64,000 bases of DNA from JBEBSD01 sp040394475 (GTDB lineage: Bacteria; Bacteroidota; Bacteroidia; Cytophagales; Spirosomataceae). Each line of letters starts with the position of its first letter. Within the stretch, counting starts at the first letter, position 1. The DNA lies in NCBI GenBank assembly GCA_040394475.1, contig JBEBSD010000019.1:22337-86336 (forward strand). The letters are read 5' to 3'. The position numbers were made by a program, and so were the translations under genes. The notes under the pieces are model-generated. The model ran no database searches, was not told where the DNA came from, and worked only from the letters and a program-made list of their open reading frames with translations. This document shows, in pieces, positions 41,132-51,400 of the stretch.

Positions 41132-43416
41132 AGGGGACTTCTCAGAAAGAGGGTGGTGTGTAAAGGGAGTCTGTGAGATTGAATGAGGGGCCGATCGGCT
41201 TTGCCTATCTTGAATAAAAACACTTCTGCAAGACCGGGTTCCAGCGGAAAAATCTGAAGAAACTGTTGCCTTAATTCCCTGAGCTTCCTGATTTCCGTTT
41301 CGTCTAACCCGTTCTCGGTACCATATAGGATGCGTGGAAAGAGATAAAGCGGCGATATAAGCGGATGAAGCGCCAGTTCTTCCAGTTCTGTCTGCAGCCA
41401 CAGACGCTGCATCGCTTTTCCGCCTTCAAAGAAACTGCGGTGCCCGTACTCCGGCAGGGTAATCAGCCCAATGGCAGCGGCTCCGGAAACGGTTTTCAGC
41501 GCTGCCTGTACCAGGGCATGCCCGCCTTCTATTTTTTTGAGTGTGCCGGCCACCTCAGGGTCTTTGACGAGGCCCAGCGCCAATGCCTCCGGCCCGCTCA
41601 GTCCAAGGGAACGTATATCAATGCCGTCGCCCTTCGTTTCGGCCTCTTCCGGTGTCCAGCGCATTTCCCGGCCGACAAAGTCCTGATGTCCTTCGGGATG
41701 GAGCAGGCGTATCCGGTCACATGCGCCGATGATCCGGCCGGCTTCCTGTATCGGCTCAGGGGCCGTCAGCCAATGCAGCTTTACCCCTTCGATGCTTTCG
41801 GCAGCGCCGGTGATGCGGTGATACGCCGCTTCCGGAATCACCTCCCTGACCATGGTATTCCGGTTGGTACATCGGGAATAGATAGCCCCGGAAAGGAAAC
41901 TATAATCGGGAATAGCGGTAGGAGCAGCGGGGATAAACCGGAGAAGGGCGACCAGGTGAGGGGAAGCCCGGGAAGGCTGCCATTGCAGCTGCACATCATA
42001 GCCGAGCGCCCGGCTCTTGAGGGAGAGGTTTTCATAGGCAGCTCCCAGGGAAATAAAAGACGCATTCTGATGAAAATCACCAAAGGAATGAGAGCGGTGC
42101 GGATCATGAAAAAGCAACAGGTTCCCGTTCGTGTAAATCCATTTCCAGGGCTGGTCGTTGCCGGTAGAGGGAGCCTGGCAGGCAGCGTCGACCAGCGTTT
42201 TGACCGTTGCCTCCGGAAGGTGCAGCGTTCCGGCCGCCGGAAATGAATCTGCCAGCAGCCATGCTGCCGTTTTATCGAAGGGTTCGTAAGGGTTGGAAGC
42301 CGGCGTGCCGATGTCAGACAAAGTCTTGTCCCGGATGATTTGCTCGGGATCGACATAATACCGGCCGGATGCTCTGAAAGTGTCGAGTAAAATTCGTCTG
42401 CCGGTCTCTGCGACAATGCTGCCTCCCAGCGTAACCGCACTGGCCAGCTGAGGCCAAGTGCTGATGGTTTGTCCGATTTCAATCATGGAGGCGCGTCCGC
42501 GTACCGATCCGTTGGGAGCATTGACAATTTTGAGCACCAGCGGAATTTTTTCTGCGGGTGCGATCGCCTGCAGCCGCTCCGCCGGAATGTCATTCAGCAA
42601 TCCGTGAAAAAGGGCACGTTCAGGTTCCAAATCGTACCGTTCCACGTCAAGCATTCCCCGGTCGCTGGTTTCCATCAGCACCGGAATACCGTATTCCCGT
42701 GCCTTCTGACGACAGCGGATTTTGAGTTGGAGGTCATCACATTCATCGATCAACAGGTCCAGAGCGGGTGACCCTCTTAAAAAAGTTTCCAGGTTTTCAG
42801 GGGTTATGCCTTCTGTGAAACACTCAATATCGATAAAAGGATCTATTTCTGCAATTTCCCGGGCTGTTACAATGCATTTGTTCAGGCCGGATGAATGAAT
42901 TCCTGTGCGGATCCTGTTCAGATTACTCAGCTCGATCGTGTCAAAATCGGCCAGTTTCAGGTTGCCTGCGATTCGTTCCGACGCCAGGGTAAGGGCCACG
43001 GCATGTCCGACAGAAAGCCCTATGATGCCAATGGTTTTTGTGGAAAGCAGCTGTTGTTCTGCCGGGGTTATTTTATACTGGTTCCGGGAAGTACGTACCT
43101 GGATGAACTCTTCTTTTTCCAGCAGATGCAGCAACCGCTTCGACCAGGGGTAATATACCCATGTTCCTTCCTGGTCAGGATTCTTCCCGGCGGCCCATTC
43201 CTCGTAGGCACGGTCCAGCGAGTCTGCATCCCAGTGTTTCCGGGGGTGCTGCTGCCGCAAAAGTTCCTTCTTTTGATGAGCAAATAAATCCAGCAGATTG
43301 CCAGCGTTTTCTGCATCCGACTGGAGGTTCTTAAACGAATTATATTCAGAAGATGCTGGTGTTAATGAGAAAAAAAGAGGTCGGTAACTACTGGCAGGAG
43401 GTAGGAGTTTGCTCAT
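41128..43416 (-). CDS. ThiF/E1-like and nitroreductase fusion protein (Rv1355c/MoeY type)
   Basis: A 762-residue cytosolic fusion. Residues about 125-345 form an adenylating E1/ThiF-like domain: TIGIIGLSVGHAVALTLA (GxSxG in place of GxGxxG), LADFDTIELSNLNRIR, a Lys in GLNKCIVTAREIAEIDP, and LIDECDDLQLKI. Residues about 400-640 form a nitroreductase-like flavin domain (ACQAPSTGNDQPWKW at the start, FISLGAAYENLSLKSRALGY, GAIYSRCTNRNTMVRE). The tail of ~120 residues is unassigned. The same layout is known from the mycobacterial protein Rv1355c, annotated MoeY without proven function. An N-terminal ~110-residue domain (NPDQEGTWVYYPWSKRL) is also typical. It is the first gene of the operon. Confidence 0.85.
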   Translation of the reverse strand: MSKLLPPASSYRPLFFSLTPASSEYNSFKNLQSDAENAGNLLDLFAHQKKELLRQQHPRKHWDADSLDRAYEEWAAGKNPDQEGTWVYYPWSKRLLHLLEKEEFIQVRTSRNQYKITPAEQQLLSTKTIGIIGLSVGHAVALTLASERIAGNLKLADFDTIELSNLNRIRTGIHSSGLNKCIVTAREIAEIDPFIDIECFTEGITPENLETFLRGSPALDLLIDECDDLQLKIRCRQKAREYGIPVLMETSDRGMLDVERYDLEPERALFHGLLNDIPAERLQAIAPAEKIPLVLKIVNAPNGSVRGRASMIEIGQTISTWPQLASAVTLGGSIVAETGRRILLDTFRASGRYYVDPEQIIRDKTLSDIGTPASNPYEPFDKTAAWLLADSFPAAGTLHLPEATVKTLVDAACQAPSTGNDQPWKWIYTNGNLLLFHDPHRSHSFGDFHQNASFISLGAAYENLSLKSRALGYDVQLQWQPSRASPHLVALLRFIPAAPTAIPDYSFLSGAIYSRCTNRNTMVREVIPEAAYHRITGAAESIEGVKLHWLTAPEPIQEAGRIIGACDRIRLLHPEGHQDFVGREMRWTPEEAETKGDGIDIRSLGLSGPEALALGLVKDPEVAGTLKKIEGGHALVQAALKTVSGAAAIGLITLPEYGHRSFFEGGKAMQRLWLQTELEELALHPLISPLYLFPRILYGTENGLDETEIRKLRELRQQFLQIFPLEPGLAEVFLFKIGKADRPLIQSHRLPLHTTLFLRSPL

Positions 43417-43861
43417 ATTACGAAAGTATTAATTGATAGTTAGGATAAATGCTGCTGCTGCGAGCATAAAAGTCCCGGACCTGGCATTGCATTTTTAGTT
43501 CTGGATTGGTACTGTTCGAACACAAATATGAGTAGTGATGTGAAGATTTCATAGCGCTAATGAGTAAACTACTTTTGAAGTATGGTTTACATGAATGTCC
43601 GGTTCATTTTTGTATTATATTTGATAAATGTTCGGTAGAGAGAGCATATGAGGCCTTTTAATAAAGGCAATATAGTAAAATATAGACCTGGCTGTATGAA
43701 TAAAAAACAGATATTCCATAAAATAGTTATGAAAACCCGGAATGTTTTCAATATTGATAGTTTCTACTATAGTTGAGTGTTCAACCATTAGGAAAATAAA
43801 CAGGTATACGAGTCCATGAATTTGTCACGGAAATAGCCATAATAATTTGTTACTCAGCTCT
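43417..43861. other. AT-rich divergent control region
   Basis: This 445-bp region lies between the E1/nitroreductase operon (minus) and the stand-alone receiver gene (plus). It is markedly more AT-rich than the flanking genes and has no credible gene. It contains two TAnnTTTG boxes on the plus strand (TACTTTTG at 43570 and TATATTTG at 43616). Both operon promoters are expected here. Confidence 0.6.
43547..43577 (+). promoter_or_regulatory. Candidate promoter toward the receiver gene
   Basis: TTTC (43547-43550), 19 nt, then TACTTTTG (43570-43577) matches the Bacteroidota consensus TTTG-N19-TAnnTTTG with one mismatch. The 5' leader would be about 280 nt. A second -7 box, TATATTTG, lies at 43616-43623. 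Confidence 0.4.
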
Positions 43862-44329
43862 ATGAATATAAGCGAAAAAGTTCGGGTTTTATATGTAGAT
43901 GATGAATCGCATAACCTGAATGCGTTTAAAGCCACTTTCAGACATGATTTTCAGGTATTGACCGCAACCTCGGGTAGTGAAGGATTGGAAATCCTTGCTG
44001 AAAAGAATGTACATGTCATTATAACCGATCAGCGCATGCCGGAAATGTCGGGAGTGGAATTCCTGGCTGAGGCGATCGCCCGGGAGTATACTGCCATCCG
44101 CATTCTGCTCACGGGCTATGCAGACATTAATGCGGTTATTGATGCGGTGAATAAAGGGAAAATTTATTATTACCTTAACAAACCCTGGGACGAACGCCAG
44201 TTGCGGACCATCATCAACAATGCTTATGAGGTTTATCAGCTGCGTGAAACGAATAAAGAATTGCTGCAGCAACTGATGGTTGTAAATGAACAACTGGAAT
44301 TTATGCTGCGGCAAAAACTGATTTCCTGA
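43862..44329 (+). CDS. Stand-alone receiver (response regulator) protein
   Basis: A 155-residue protein: a receiver domain (VLYVDDESHNLNAFKATFR, phospho-Asp D56 in IITDQRMPEMSG, ILLTGYAD, and the Lys in YLNKPWDE) followed by a short coiled coil (VYQLRETNKELLQQLMVVNE). The pattern DDExHNLxAFKATFR plus xADQRMPxMSG is shared with the receiver of the hybrid kinase encoded at 37078-38256, so the two are paralogues. ATG 43862 is used; the frame from 43847 adds five residues. No output domain is present, so it may act by binding a partner kinase or enzyme. Confidence 0.88.
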   Translation: MNISEKVRVLYVDDESHNLNAFKATFRHDFQVLTATSGSEGLEILAEKNVHVIITDQRMPEMSGVEFLAEAIAREYTAIRILLTGYADINAVIDAVNKGKIYYYLNKPWDERQLRTIINNAYEVYQLRETNKELLQQLMVVNEQLEFMLRQKLIS

Positions 44330-44341
44330 CAGGGATTTTGA

Positions 44342-44458
44342 GCCCGGACAATCGATCACACCGGAGTGGCTCCCGGGGTGTATGTGTTGCGGCTATTCCC
44401 GGACGGGGGAATAACGCTGACCAGGATTGTAGTAAAAGCGGACCGATGCAAGGGGTAA
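44342..44458 (+). pseudogene. Remnant of a T9SS C-terminal sorting domain
   Basis: A frame between a TGA just before 44342 and TAA at 44456-44458 encodes 38 residues, including HTGVAPGVYVLRLFPDGG and ITLTRIVVKA. This is the usual end of a type A T9SS sorting domain ('LpaGvYlLrl...g....rKvvv'). There is no start codon and no upstream cargo domain. It looks like the tail of a gene lost by deletion; the 3' end of the receiver gene lies 13 bp before it. Confidence 0.6.
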
Positions 44459-44532
44459 AAGCGTGGAGCGGATTACTCCCCAAACCAGTTCTCACGGCTG
44501 CCGCGGAAACAAATCTCTTTTTGCCTGGCCGA

Positions 44533-46401
44533 CTACCAACTAATTTCGATTCCCACTTCTTTTTCGTCTTCGCCCCATTTCGCAAGCAGCGCTTTTGCCA
44601 TTCTGAGATCATAGTTTCCGGGGAGGAATTTTCCGGCTGATTTAACCACTTCGATCACGGCTTTTTTTATTTCCGGACTATTGTCATCTACATAGTCGAT
44701 AACGTTCATGGCATGGGTGCGGGCAAAGGAATTAGATGATTTCAGCGCCTTCATCAGCGAAGCCCTGCCCGCGCCGGTCTCGCCCAATCTGTAAAGTGTT
44801 TCAGAAGCTACAAGCAGCACGTTTTCTGAGGGGTCGTTTGCCGCGGCTTTTATCTGTTCCGTAAAGGGGGCTGCTTTTTCTCCCGCAAGCAGCAATCCAG
44901 TGGCGCCCCAGTAGCGCACAGAGGGGTCTTCTGACGTGAGATAGCCTGTTAAAATGTTCGGGTCCGGATTCGTTGAAGTCGCGTACTCCGCCGCTTTCAG
45001 AATGTCTTCGATAACCACTTTTCCTGATCGCATATAGTCGTAGGGGGCGATCGTTTCGGTGTGATCTACCAACGTCGCTTCGGGTATAAAACCGGCGTCT
45101 TTGATAGCCAGAATCCAGTCCTGGTTGGCCTTCCGCATTCTTTCGAGCACGTCTTTGTAATGCGGATTGTTCGCCAGGTTGTTGATTTCCCAGGGGTCGT
45201 TTTCGGTGTCGTATAGCTCTTCCGAGGGCTTTGTGTTCCAGAAAACGCGTTGGACGTCGTTGCATTTTCCTGCCTTGCAGACATTCTCCCAGGAGCGGAT
45301 GGAGGGTGCGCGAAAGAGATAATTGATGGCTTGTGCATAGATACGATGGGGCATGTAATTTCTTATGTAGCGATAGGTTGAATCCCGTACCGCCCTGCTC
45401 AGATCATAGCGTTCGTCCATCCTGCCTCTGAACATAAATGCATATTCCGGCCCGGCGGTTTGCTGTTCCCCCAGGAAAGCACGCCCCTGAAGATAGTCCG
45501 GTATTTTGATCCCGGTCAGACTGAGAAGCGTAGGAACCAGGTCTACGAAACTAATGATCCTGCTGACCTTATCGCCCGGGTGTGCTGTAGGGTACAGATG
45601 TTTGTATTTTTCGGGGATATGGACAATGAAAGGGACCCTCGTGCCGGATTCGTATAAATATCGTTTACTGCGGGCCAGCACGCCGCCGTGGTCTCCGTAA
45701 TAGAAAATAAGCGTATTTTCAGCTTCCCCGCTTTCCTCCAGCTCTTGCAGGATGGTTCCCACCCAGGTATCCATATCCTCGATTTTGTCATAGTATTGCG
45801 CCCAGTCATGGCGCATTTCGGGAGTATCGGGGTGATAGGGAGGAAGCGTGACGTTTTCGGGGCGGTGGCGTAAAGCATCGTCAGGAACAGCGGTATGCAA
45901 ACTGCTTTCGTGCGAGATGCCGGAATTGAAAATGGCGAAGAAGGGTTTACCCGCCGGCCGGTCTTTATAATGCGCTTTTTTCCCTAATGCATCCCAGACG
46001 CCCTTAGTCTGATCGGGGTCAATATTGAAATCTTCTTTCTGGTTATTCGTACAATAGTAGCCTGCCTCTTTCAGGTAGTGCGGATAGAGCTTCACCAGAT
46101 CCGCTTTACGGTAAAAGCTGCGCATATTTTCGTGGCCGCCTGAATTCGCATATAGGCCGGTAATGATGGTGTTTCGTGCAGGAGCGCAAACGGGAGCATT
46201 GGCGTAGGCATGCGTATAAAGAAAACTCCTCGCGGCCAGCCGGTCCAGGTTGGGAGTAGTTGCGAACGAATCGCCGTAACATCCCAGAAACGGACTGTTG
46301 TCTTCGCTGGTGATCCATAGGATATTAGGCAGCGGCAGATCGTCCTGCTCCGCCGAACAGGAACACAAAAAAGGAAAGATGAATAGCAGCAGGTAGCGCA
46401 T
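44533..46401 (-). CDS. Sulfatase (formylglycine type), lipoprotein, with C-terminal HEAT-like repeats
   Basis: A 622-residue exported sulfatase with a lipoprotein signal (PFLCSCSAE). The formylglycine motif C-x-P-x-R is VCAPARN (Cys-72), so it needs a maturase. Metal and substrate residues include NILWITSEDNSP at the start and FYYGDHGGVLARSKRYLYESGTRVPFIV (key DHGG). Residues about 505-600 (DPSVRYWGATGLLL, DPSENVLLVASETLYRLG) resemble HEAT repeats. It would remove sulfate from a polysaccharide or glycan; the plus-strand beta-helix gene opposite is a plausible partner. Confidence 0.92.
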   Translation of the reverse strand: MRYLLLFIFPFLCSCSAEQDDLPLPNILWITSEDNSPFLGCYGDSFATTPNLDRLAARSFLYTHAYANAPVCAPARNTIITGLYANSGGHENMRSFYRKADLVKLYPHYLKEAGYYCTNNQKEDFNIDPDQTKGVWDALGKKAHYKDRPAGKPFFAIFNSGISHESSLHTAVPDDALRHRPENVTLPPYHPDTPEMRHDWAQYYDKIEDMDTWVGTILQELEESGEAENTLIFYYGDHGGVLARSKRYLYESGTRVPFIVHIPEKYKHLYPTAHPGDKVSRIISFVDLVPTLLSLTGIKIPDYLQGRAFLGEQQTAGPEYAFMFRGRMDERYDLSRAVRDSTYRYIRNYMPHRIYAQAINYLFRAPSIRSWENVCKAGKCNDVQRVFWNTKPSEELYDTENDPWEINNLANNPHYKDVLERMRKANQDWILAIKDAGFIPEATLVDHTETIAPYDYMRSGKVVIEDILKAAEYATSTNPDPNILTGYLTSEDPSVRYWGATGLLLAGEKAAPFTEQIKAAANDPSENVLLVASETLYRLGETGAGRASLMKALKSSNSFARTHAMNVIDYVDDNSPEIKKAVIEVVKSAGKFLPGNYDLRMAKALLAKWGEDEKEVGIEISW

Positions 46402-46668
46402 AGGTCTGGCATTAAATGAGTGAGAACGGGTCGATAAAAGATAACCGGGTGGTATAATCTACCCGGTATTGTGTTCCCTGAAGGAGCTGGCCTGACACAG
46501 CCGGCCGGAGAAAAGTTGTATCGGCGAAGGCTGCCGGCACCCGCGATCCGAATGTTTTGCGTTTATGTGGAAAAAATGCCAGCTTGCAATAAAGTTTACG
46601 CATACACCTGTTATCGGGTTAATTGCCAGACTATTTCTAAACATGATTACTTTTAAAATACCCTTAGG
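46402..46668. other. Divergent promoter region, sulfatase / beta-helix gene
   Basis: A 267-bp spacer between two divergent genes. Near 46647, TACTTTTA resembles a -7 box on the plus strand with one mismatch, following a TTG at a slightly long spacing. No gene is seen. Confidence 0.35.
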
Positions 46669-48318
46669 ATGAGACATACGCTCTTATTGTTTTTCTTATT
46701 AACCTGCGCAGCTGCGGCGCAGGGGCAACAAAAAGGCCCGCTTGAAAATGTAGTAATAACGTCGGAAAAGAAGAAAACCCAGGTGCTCGTTCAGGCAGAT
46801 GGAGCGTTACAAGTAAACGTATCCCCAAAGGAGGTCCGGAAATTTAAAGCCACGGGATTGGTTCGCTACAGTGACTTCGGCGCCAGGGGCGATGGCAAAA
46901 GCGATGACATAGACGCTATTGCCGCGACGCATGCCTTTGCCAATCTTCACGGTCTTCCGGTGAAGGCTGACGATGGAGCTACTTATTACATAGGCGGAAA
47001 GGAGCGCACAGCGATTGTCCGGACTGACACCGATTTCGGCGCTGCAGCCTTTATCATCAACGATACGGAGGTGCAAAATCGCAGCGCATCTGTTTTCCAG
47101 GTCAGTTCCAGCCTGCAGCCGTTTAAACTTGAGACCATCACCTCGCTTAAGAGAAACCAGGAGAAAATCGACGTCTCCCTGCCCGGCCCCTGCCTGATCA
47201 CGGTCACCAATTCCCGTGTGAAGCATTACATCCGGTTTGGGCTGAACCAAAACAACGGGTCGTCACAGACCGATATCTTTGTCGTCGATAGCAACGGCAA
47301 TGTGGATATGAATGCTCCGATCATCTGGGACTTCGACGAGATCACGGAGATTACTGCGCTTCCGATTGACGAGAAGCCGCTGAAAATCACCGGAGGACGC
47401 TTTACGACCATTGCGAACAAAGCCGAATCAAAGTACACCTATTACAGCCGGAACATTGCGATCAGGCGCTCCAATGTGCTTGTTGACGGGGTGGAGCACC
47501 GCATCACGGGCGAAGGAGACCACGGTGCGCCTTATGGCGGCTTCATCACCATTGGGGATTGTTCGTATGTAACGGTTCAGAACACGATCCTGACCGGACA
47601 CCGGACCTACAGCACTATTGGGGCAGCCGGCAAGCCCGTCTCTATGGGCTCATACGACATTTCTGTCAATCGTGCGCTTAATATATCATTCGTGAACTGC
47701 AGTCAGACAAATGATATCAACGACGCCAGGTACTGGGGGATCCTGGGTTCCAACTTCTGCAAGAATCTTCTATATGACAAGTGTACCCTTTCCCGGTTTG
47801 ATGCCCACCAGGGAGTGGCCAATGCCACCATCCGCAACTCGACCCTGGGGCACATGGGAATCAATGCCATTGGCAGCGGTACCTTCACCGTAGAGAACAG
47901 CACGATCCGCGGAAGAAGCCTTATCAACCTGCGCTCCGACTACGGCAGCACGTGGCAGGGCGAGTTTGTGATCCGCAACTGTGTTTTTGTACCGGCAGGC
48001 GGCAGACCTGTGAACGCGGCCCTGATCAGCGGCTCCTATTCAGGTCAGCATGATTTCGGCTACACATGCTATATGCCCGAACGGATCACGATTGAAAATC
48101 TGCATATCGACGACTCTCAGCATCCGGAGCATTATCAGGGGCCCGCTATTTTTACCAATTTCAATCCTCAAATGACGGACGAGTCCTACCAGGAGAAATT
48201 TCCCTATGTCAGAACCAGGGAAGTCATCCTCAGAAATGTCACTACCTCCAGCGGAAAGCCCTTGAGGGTCAGTGATAACCCGTTCATGTTCCGGGAAGTG
48301 AAGATAACCGGGGATTGA
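46669..48318 (+). CDS. Right-handed beta-helix protein, pectate-lyase-3/GH28-like
   Basis: A 549-residue exported protein with signal peptide MRHTLLLFFLLTCAAAAQG. After ~60 residues comes VRYSDFGARGDGKSDDIDAI, the conserved opening of the pectate lyase 3/GH28 superfamily (D-[FY]-GA-x-GD-G-x-x-DD). The rest has the repeated short strands of a parallel beta-helix (IAIRRSNVLVDGVEH, YVTVQNTILTGHR, NISFVNCSQT, FTVENSTIRGRSL). Catalytic residues cannot be assigned by eye. It probably cleaves or binds an acidic polysaccharide. The sulfatase encoded divergently points to a sulfated substrate. Confidence 0.8.
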   Translation: MRHTLLLFFLLTCAAAAQGQQKGPLENVVITSEKKKTQVLVQADGALQVNVSPKEVRKFKATGLVRYSDFGARGDGKSDDIDAIAATHAFANLHGLPVKADDGATYYIGGKERTAIVRTDTDFGAAAFIINDTEVQNRSASVFQVSSSLQPFKLETITSLKRNQEKIDVSLPGPCLITVTNSRVKHYIRFGLNQNNGSSQTDIFVVDSNGNVDMNAPIIWDFDEITEITALPIDEKPLKITGGRFTTIANKAESKYTYYSRNIAIRRSNVLVDGVEHRITGEGDHGAPYGGFITIGDCSYVTVQNTILTGHRTYSTIGAAGKPVSMGSYDISVNRALNISFVNCSQTNDINDARYWGILGSNFCKNLLYDKCTLSRFDAHQGVANATIRNSTLGHMGINAIGSGTFTVENSTIRGRSLINLRSDYGSTWQGEFVIRNCVFVPAGGRPVNAALISGSYSGQHDFGYTCYMPERITIENLHIDDSQHPEHYQGPAIFTNFNPQMTDESYQEKFPYVRTREVILRNVTTSSGKPLRVSDNPFMFREVKITGD

Positions 48319-48404
48319 TTTACGATTTACGAAGTGCGATTTGTGAAGTGCGATTTGCGCCATTTTGTAGATAATCATAAAAGGTAGTATTCTTAAGTAT
48401 TTGT

Positions 48405-51400
48405 ATGCATAAACTGCTCTTCGTATCGATCATTATCTGTCGTACCTTTTTTGCCGGAGCCCAAACCCTTCATATTGAAAAAGTTCATTCCGAAAATTAT
48501 TGTCTGGGATCTGAGTTAAGTATAGACGTAAGCATTACCGGTGTTTTTCCTGCGGGTAATAAATTCACGGTAGTAGCCTTCAGAGGCTGGGGTGAAAATG
48601 AGCGAAGATGGGAATATCCGGCTGAATTAAAGGGAAGCAGACTCGTCACAATACTGACAGAAAAGGAACTTGCCAATACTCAGCTTTTTGGACTCAGAAT
48701 CGTTTCATCATCCCCGAAAACTGAAACAACTACTGACGTTTTTATCAAAGCTCTGACTACGCCCTTGGTTACGCTTTCCACCAAGTCAGGCTATGCCGGG
48801 GATACTCTTAATTCAACCGATCTGATCGAACTCGCTTTAACAGCGAAGCCCGCCGGTCCCGGTCAAATTACTTTGAACACCGGGGAGAAATTTGAACTGA
48901 TGCACTATGACAACGAATGGTCCGACGGATACACTTCGTTTATTAGTCTTCCAAGAACAAAGGAAGGTACTTATTTTGTCAGAGAAGCTCATAACGTATG
49001 CGGGACCATAGAGGCAAACGGACAGGTGGAGATCAAGGTTAATCCTATAGACTTTTTCCCGGTAACTATCAGCCCGAGAAACCTATGCGAAGGGAGCGAG
49101 TTTAAACTTCTCTTCAACACCGATGGGGCGGATTTCCCTTCAGCCACCAAGTTCCGCGTAAGGTTTTTCGTTACTTTTAACGGCTATCTGGTCAAACAAA
49201 AATATATTGATGTCCCTGCGACCTTAACGGACAGAAATGAATTAACCGGGATTTTTCCGGCCGGATTCGATAACTACGAATCCAATCTGGGTATTTATGT
49301 CGGGATTGTCACTGAAAACCCCGCCGCGGTTGCTCGAAACAGGGCGCTGAAAGTAGCAGCAAAACCCAGGCCCGGATATACGCTCACTGCTACTAAACCT
49401 GCGATCTTCCTGGGGGAAGAGGTCTATATTGCTGCCAATCCGGTAGGACACCCCCCTTTTAAATTTACCTTGAGTACCGGTGAAAGCTTTTCTTATAACT
49501 TTCCCGACTCTCCCGAAACCACTACGACTTATCAGGTACAGAAAATGGAATCGGGTTGCGGAGTTGCAGAAAATCCGGCGGGGAACCCTTTGACCATAGC
49601 GGTAAATCCGGGACTTTTATTAGGCGAAATAAAGGATTACAGTACTGTACAGTCATTCTGTGAAGGGCAAACCGTCAGAGTAAGGTATCGGGCCAATGGC
49701 GTCAACCCCAATACTACCTATACGATAGAGGCTGGTACCTTCGACGAAACTTTTTTCTCCTTTCCCGGGAAAGTGGTGGGAGATTCGATTGAATTTTTTA
49801 TTCCTGAAATGACTGGGCAGAGCCCGAACCTGAACTATGGAAATGTAAGTGGGATACGACTTGTTTCTTCCAATCCGAGGCTTGTTTCCCCTGTAAGAAG
49901 TGTCAGGATTTACGGCAGGCCTTTTATGATGATGGCAGAACAGTCTCAAAAAAGCGCTCCGTTTCCTGCTGTTATCCGGATGGACTACAATGTATACGGA
50001 GGCTACCCTTACGCAATTGAAATGGCAGACGGGACCACCAAAAACTATGATTCGAATACTATCTGGTTTTATCAGTTTATAAAAAGAGATACCACTTTCA
50101 AAGTTGCGGCCATCTCCAATCAGTGCTTTAAAAACACGGATCTTCCCGCTTTTCCGTTGACAGTGGCCAACCCTGCCTCAATGGAACCGGCCTTGTATCT
50201 CAGGCTGATCGAAAAGGCGTACTGCATGGGCGACAGTGTAGAGGTAGAGGTGTTTTTTAACGGCCGGTTTGAAGCCGGTAATGAGTTCACCTTATCTTAT
50301 TCGAGGTTTGCCCAGATCGAGACCTTCCCGGTCATGACGGTATCAAAGCCGGGAATTTATAAAATCAGACTTCCGGACAGGTATGAGGAAACCTACGACG
50401 CAAGCCTGCAATTGAGCTCAAGTCTTCCCCGCCTGATTTCGGAAACTGCGCGTTTTCGTTTCAGGCTCAGTCCGCGTGCTCCCGGAATTTTTCCTCAAGC
50501 ATCGAGAGAGAACCCTGAACAGCTTTATCTTGAATACCCTCGCGACGTAATCGTTTCTTCGACACCTAACAGTTTGATCACCTATGCGTACGGCGGCGTA
50601 GAAGGGGTAGGTGTTTCGGATCAAAACGGACAGATACGTGTCCCTATGAAAATTTCAAATCAGGAGCTGTCCGAGTTCAGCGTGCGCTCGGTTTCTAACA
50701 GCTGTGGAGCCATTACAAGTAACGCTGCTTCTTATTTTTATGGCATAGCCTACAAAATTGTGTTGGATCCCGGCGAAATAAATTACGAACGGTGCACCGG
50801 CATGCCGACAGAAGTTCCCTTCAGACTGGAAAGCGGAACGGCAAACGCCGATACCCGGTTTACCTTGCAAATTTCTCAATCAGGGTCACCGGAAACCTAT
50901 ACCGATATTGCAACTACAACCAGCACGTATATTTTCAGATTTACCACGCCACCGCAAAAGGCCGGCCGGTATTACATACGGGTGAAGTCATCTGATGATT
51001 TGTATTCAGCTCCCGGTACATTTTTGATCGGAGAAATTCCAACAGCAAGTATATACGTGGGCGGTGCGCAGGTTACCGATACGACGTTGTTTATCGAATA
51101 CGGGTCCGCTTTCTATTTTAACAGCGCTTTGACCGGAAACGGCCCGGTAGGCATTACCTACAGCAACGGAGACAGGCAGGTTTCAAATTCCGGTTATTCC
51201 AGTCACAGCATAGCGATTACTGAAAATCAGACATTTGAAATAAGAAAGGTCTGGAATGGCTGCGGCTACGGAACTACGTCCGGACAAGTGCACATAAAAG
51301 TGAAGCCGGTAATTGAACTCAGCAGGTATCCGCAGCATTCGGATGCGGTTATCTGCTCCGGAAAAGAGATCGAGCTTGATTACGATATTAAAGGAGCTGA

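Noticed and set aside
40442..41401. GNAT-like gene starting at 41401
   Set aside because: The extra 90 codons lie inside the E1/nitroreductase gene in another frame; the ATGA overlap start at 41131 fits better.
41128..43416. Azole-type RiPP gene cluster
   Set aside because: E1-like and nitroreductase domains are present, but there is no YcaO gene, precursor peptide, peptidase or exporter nearby.
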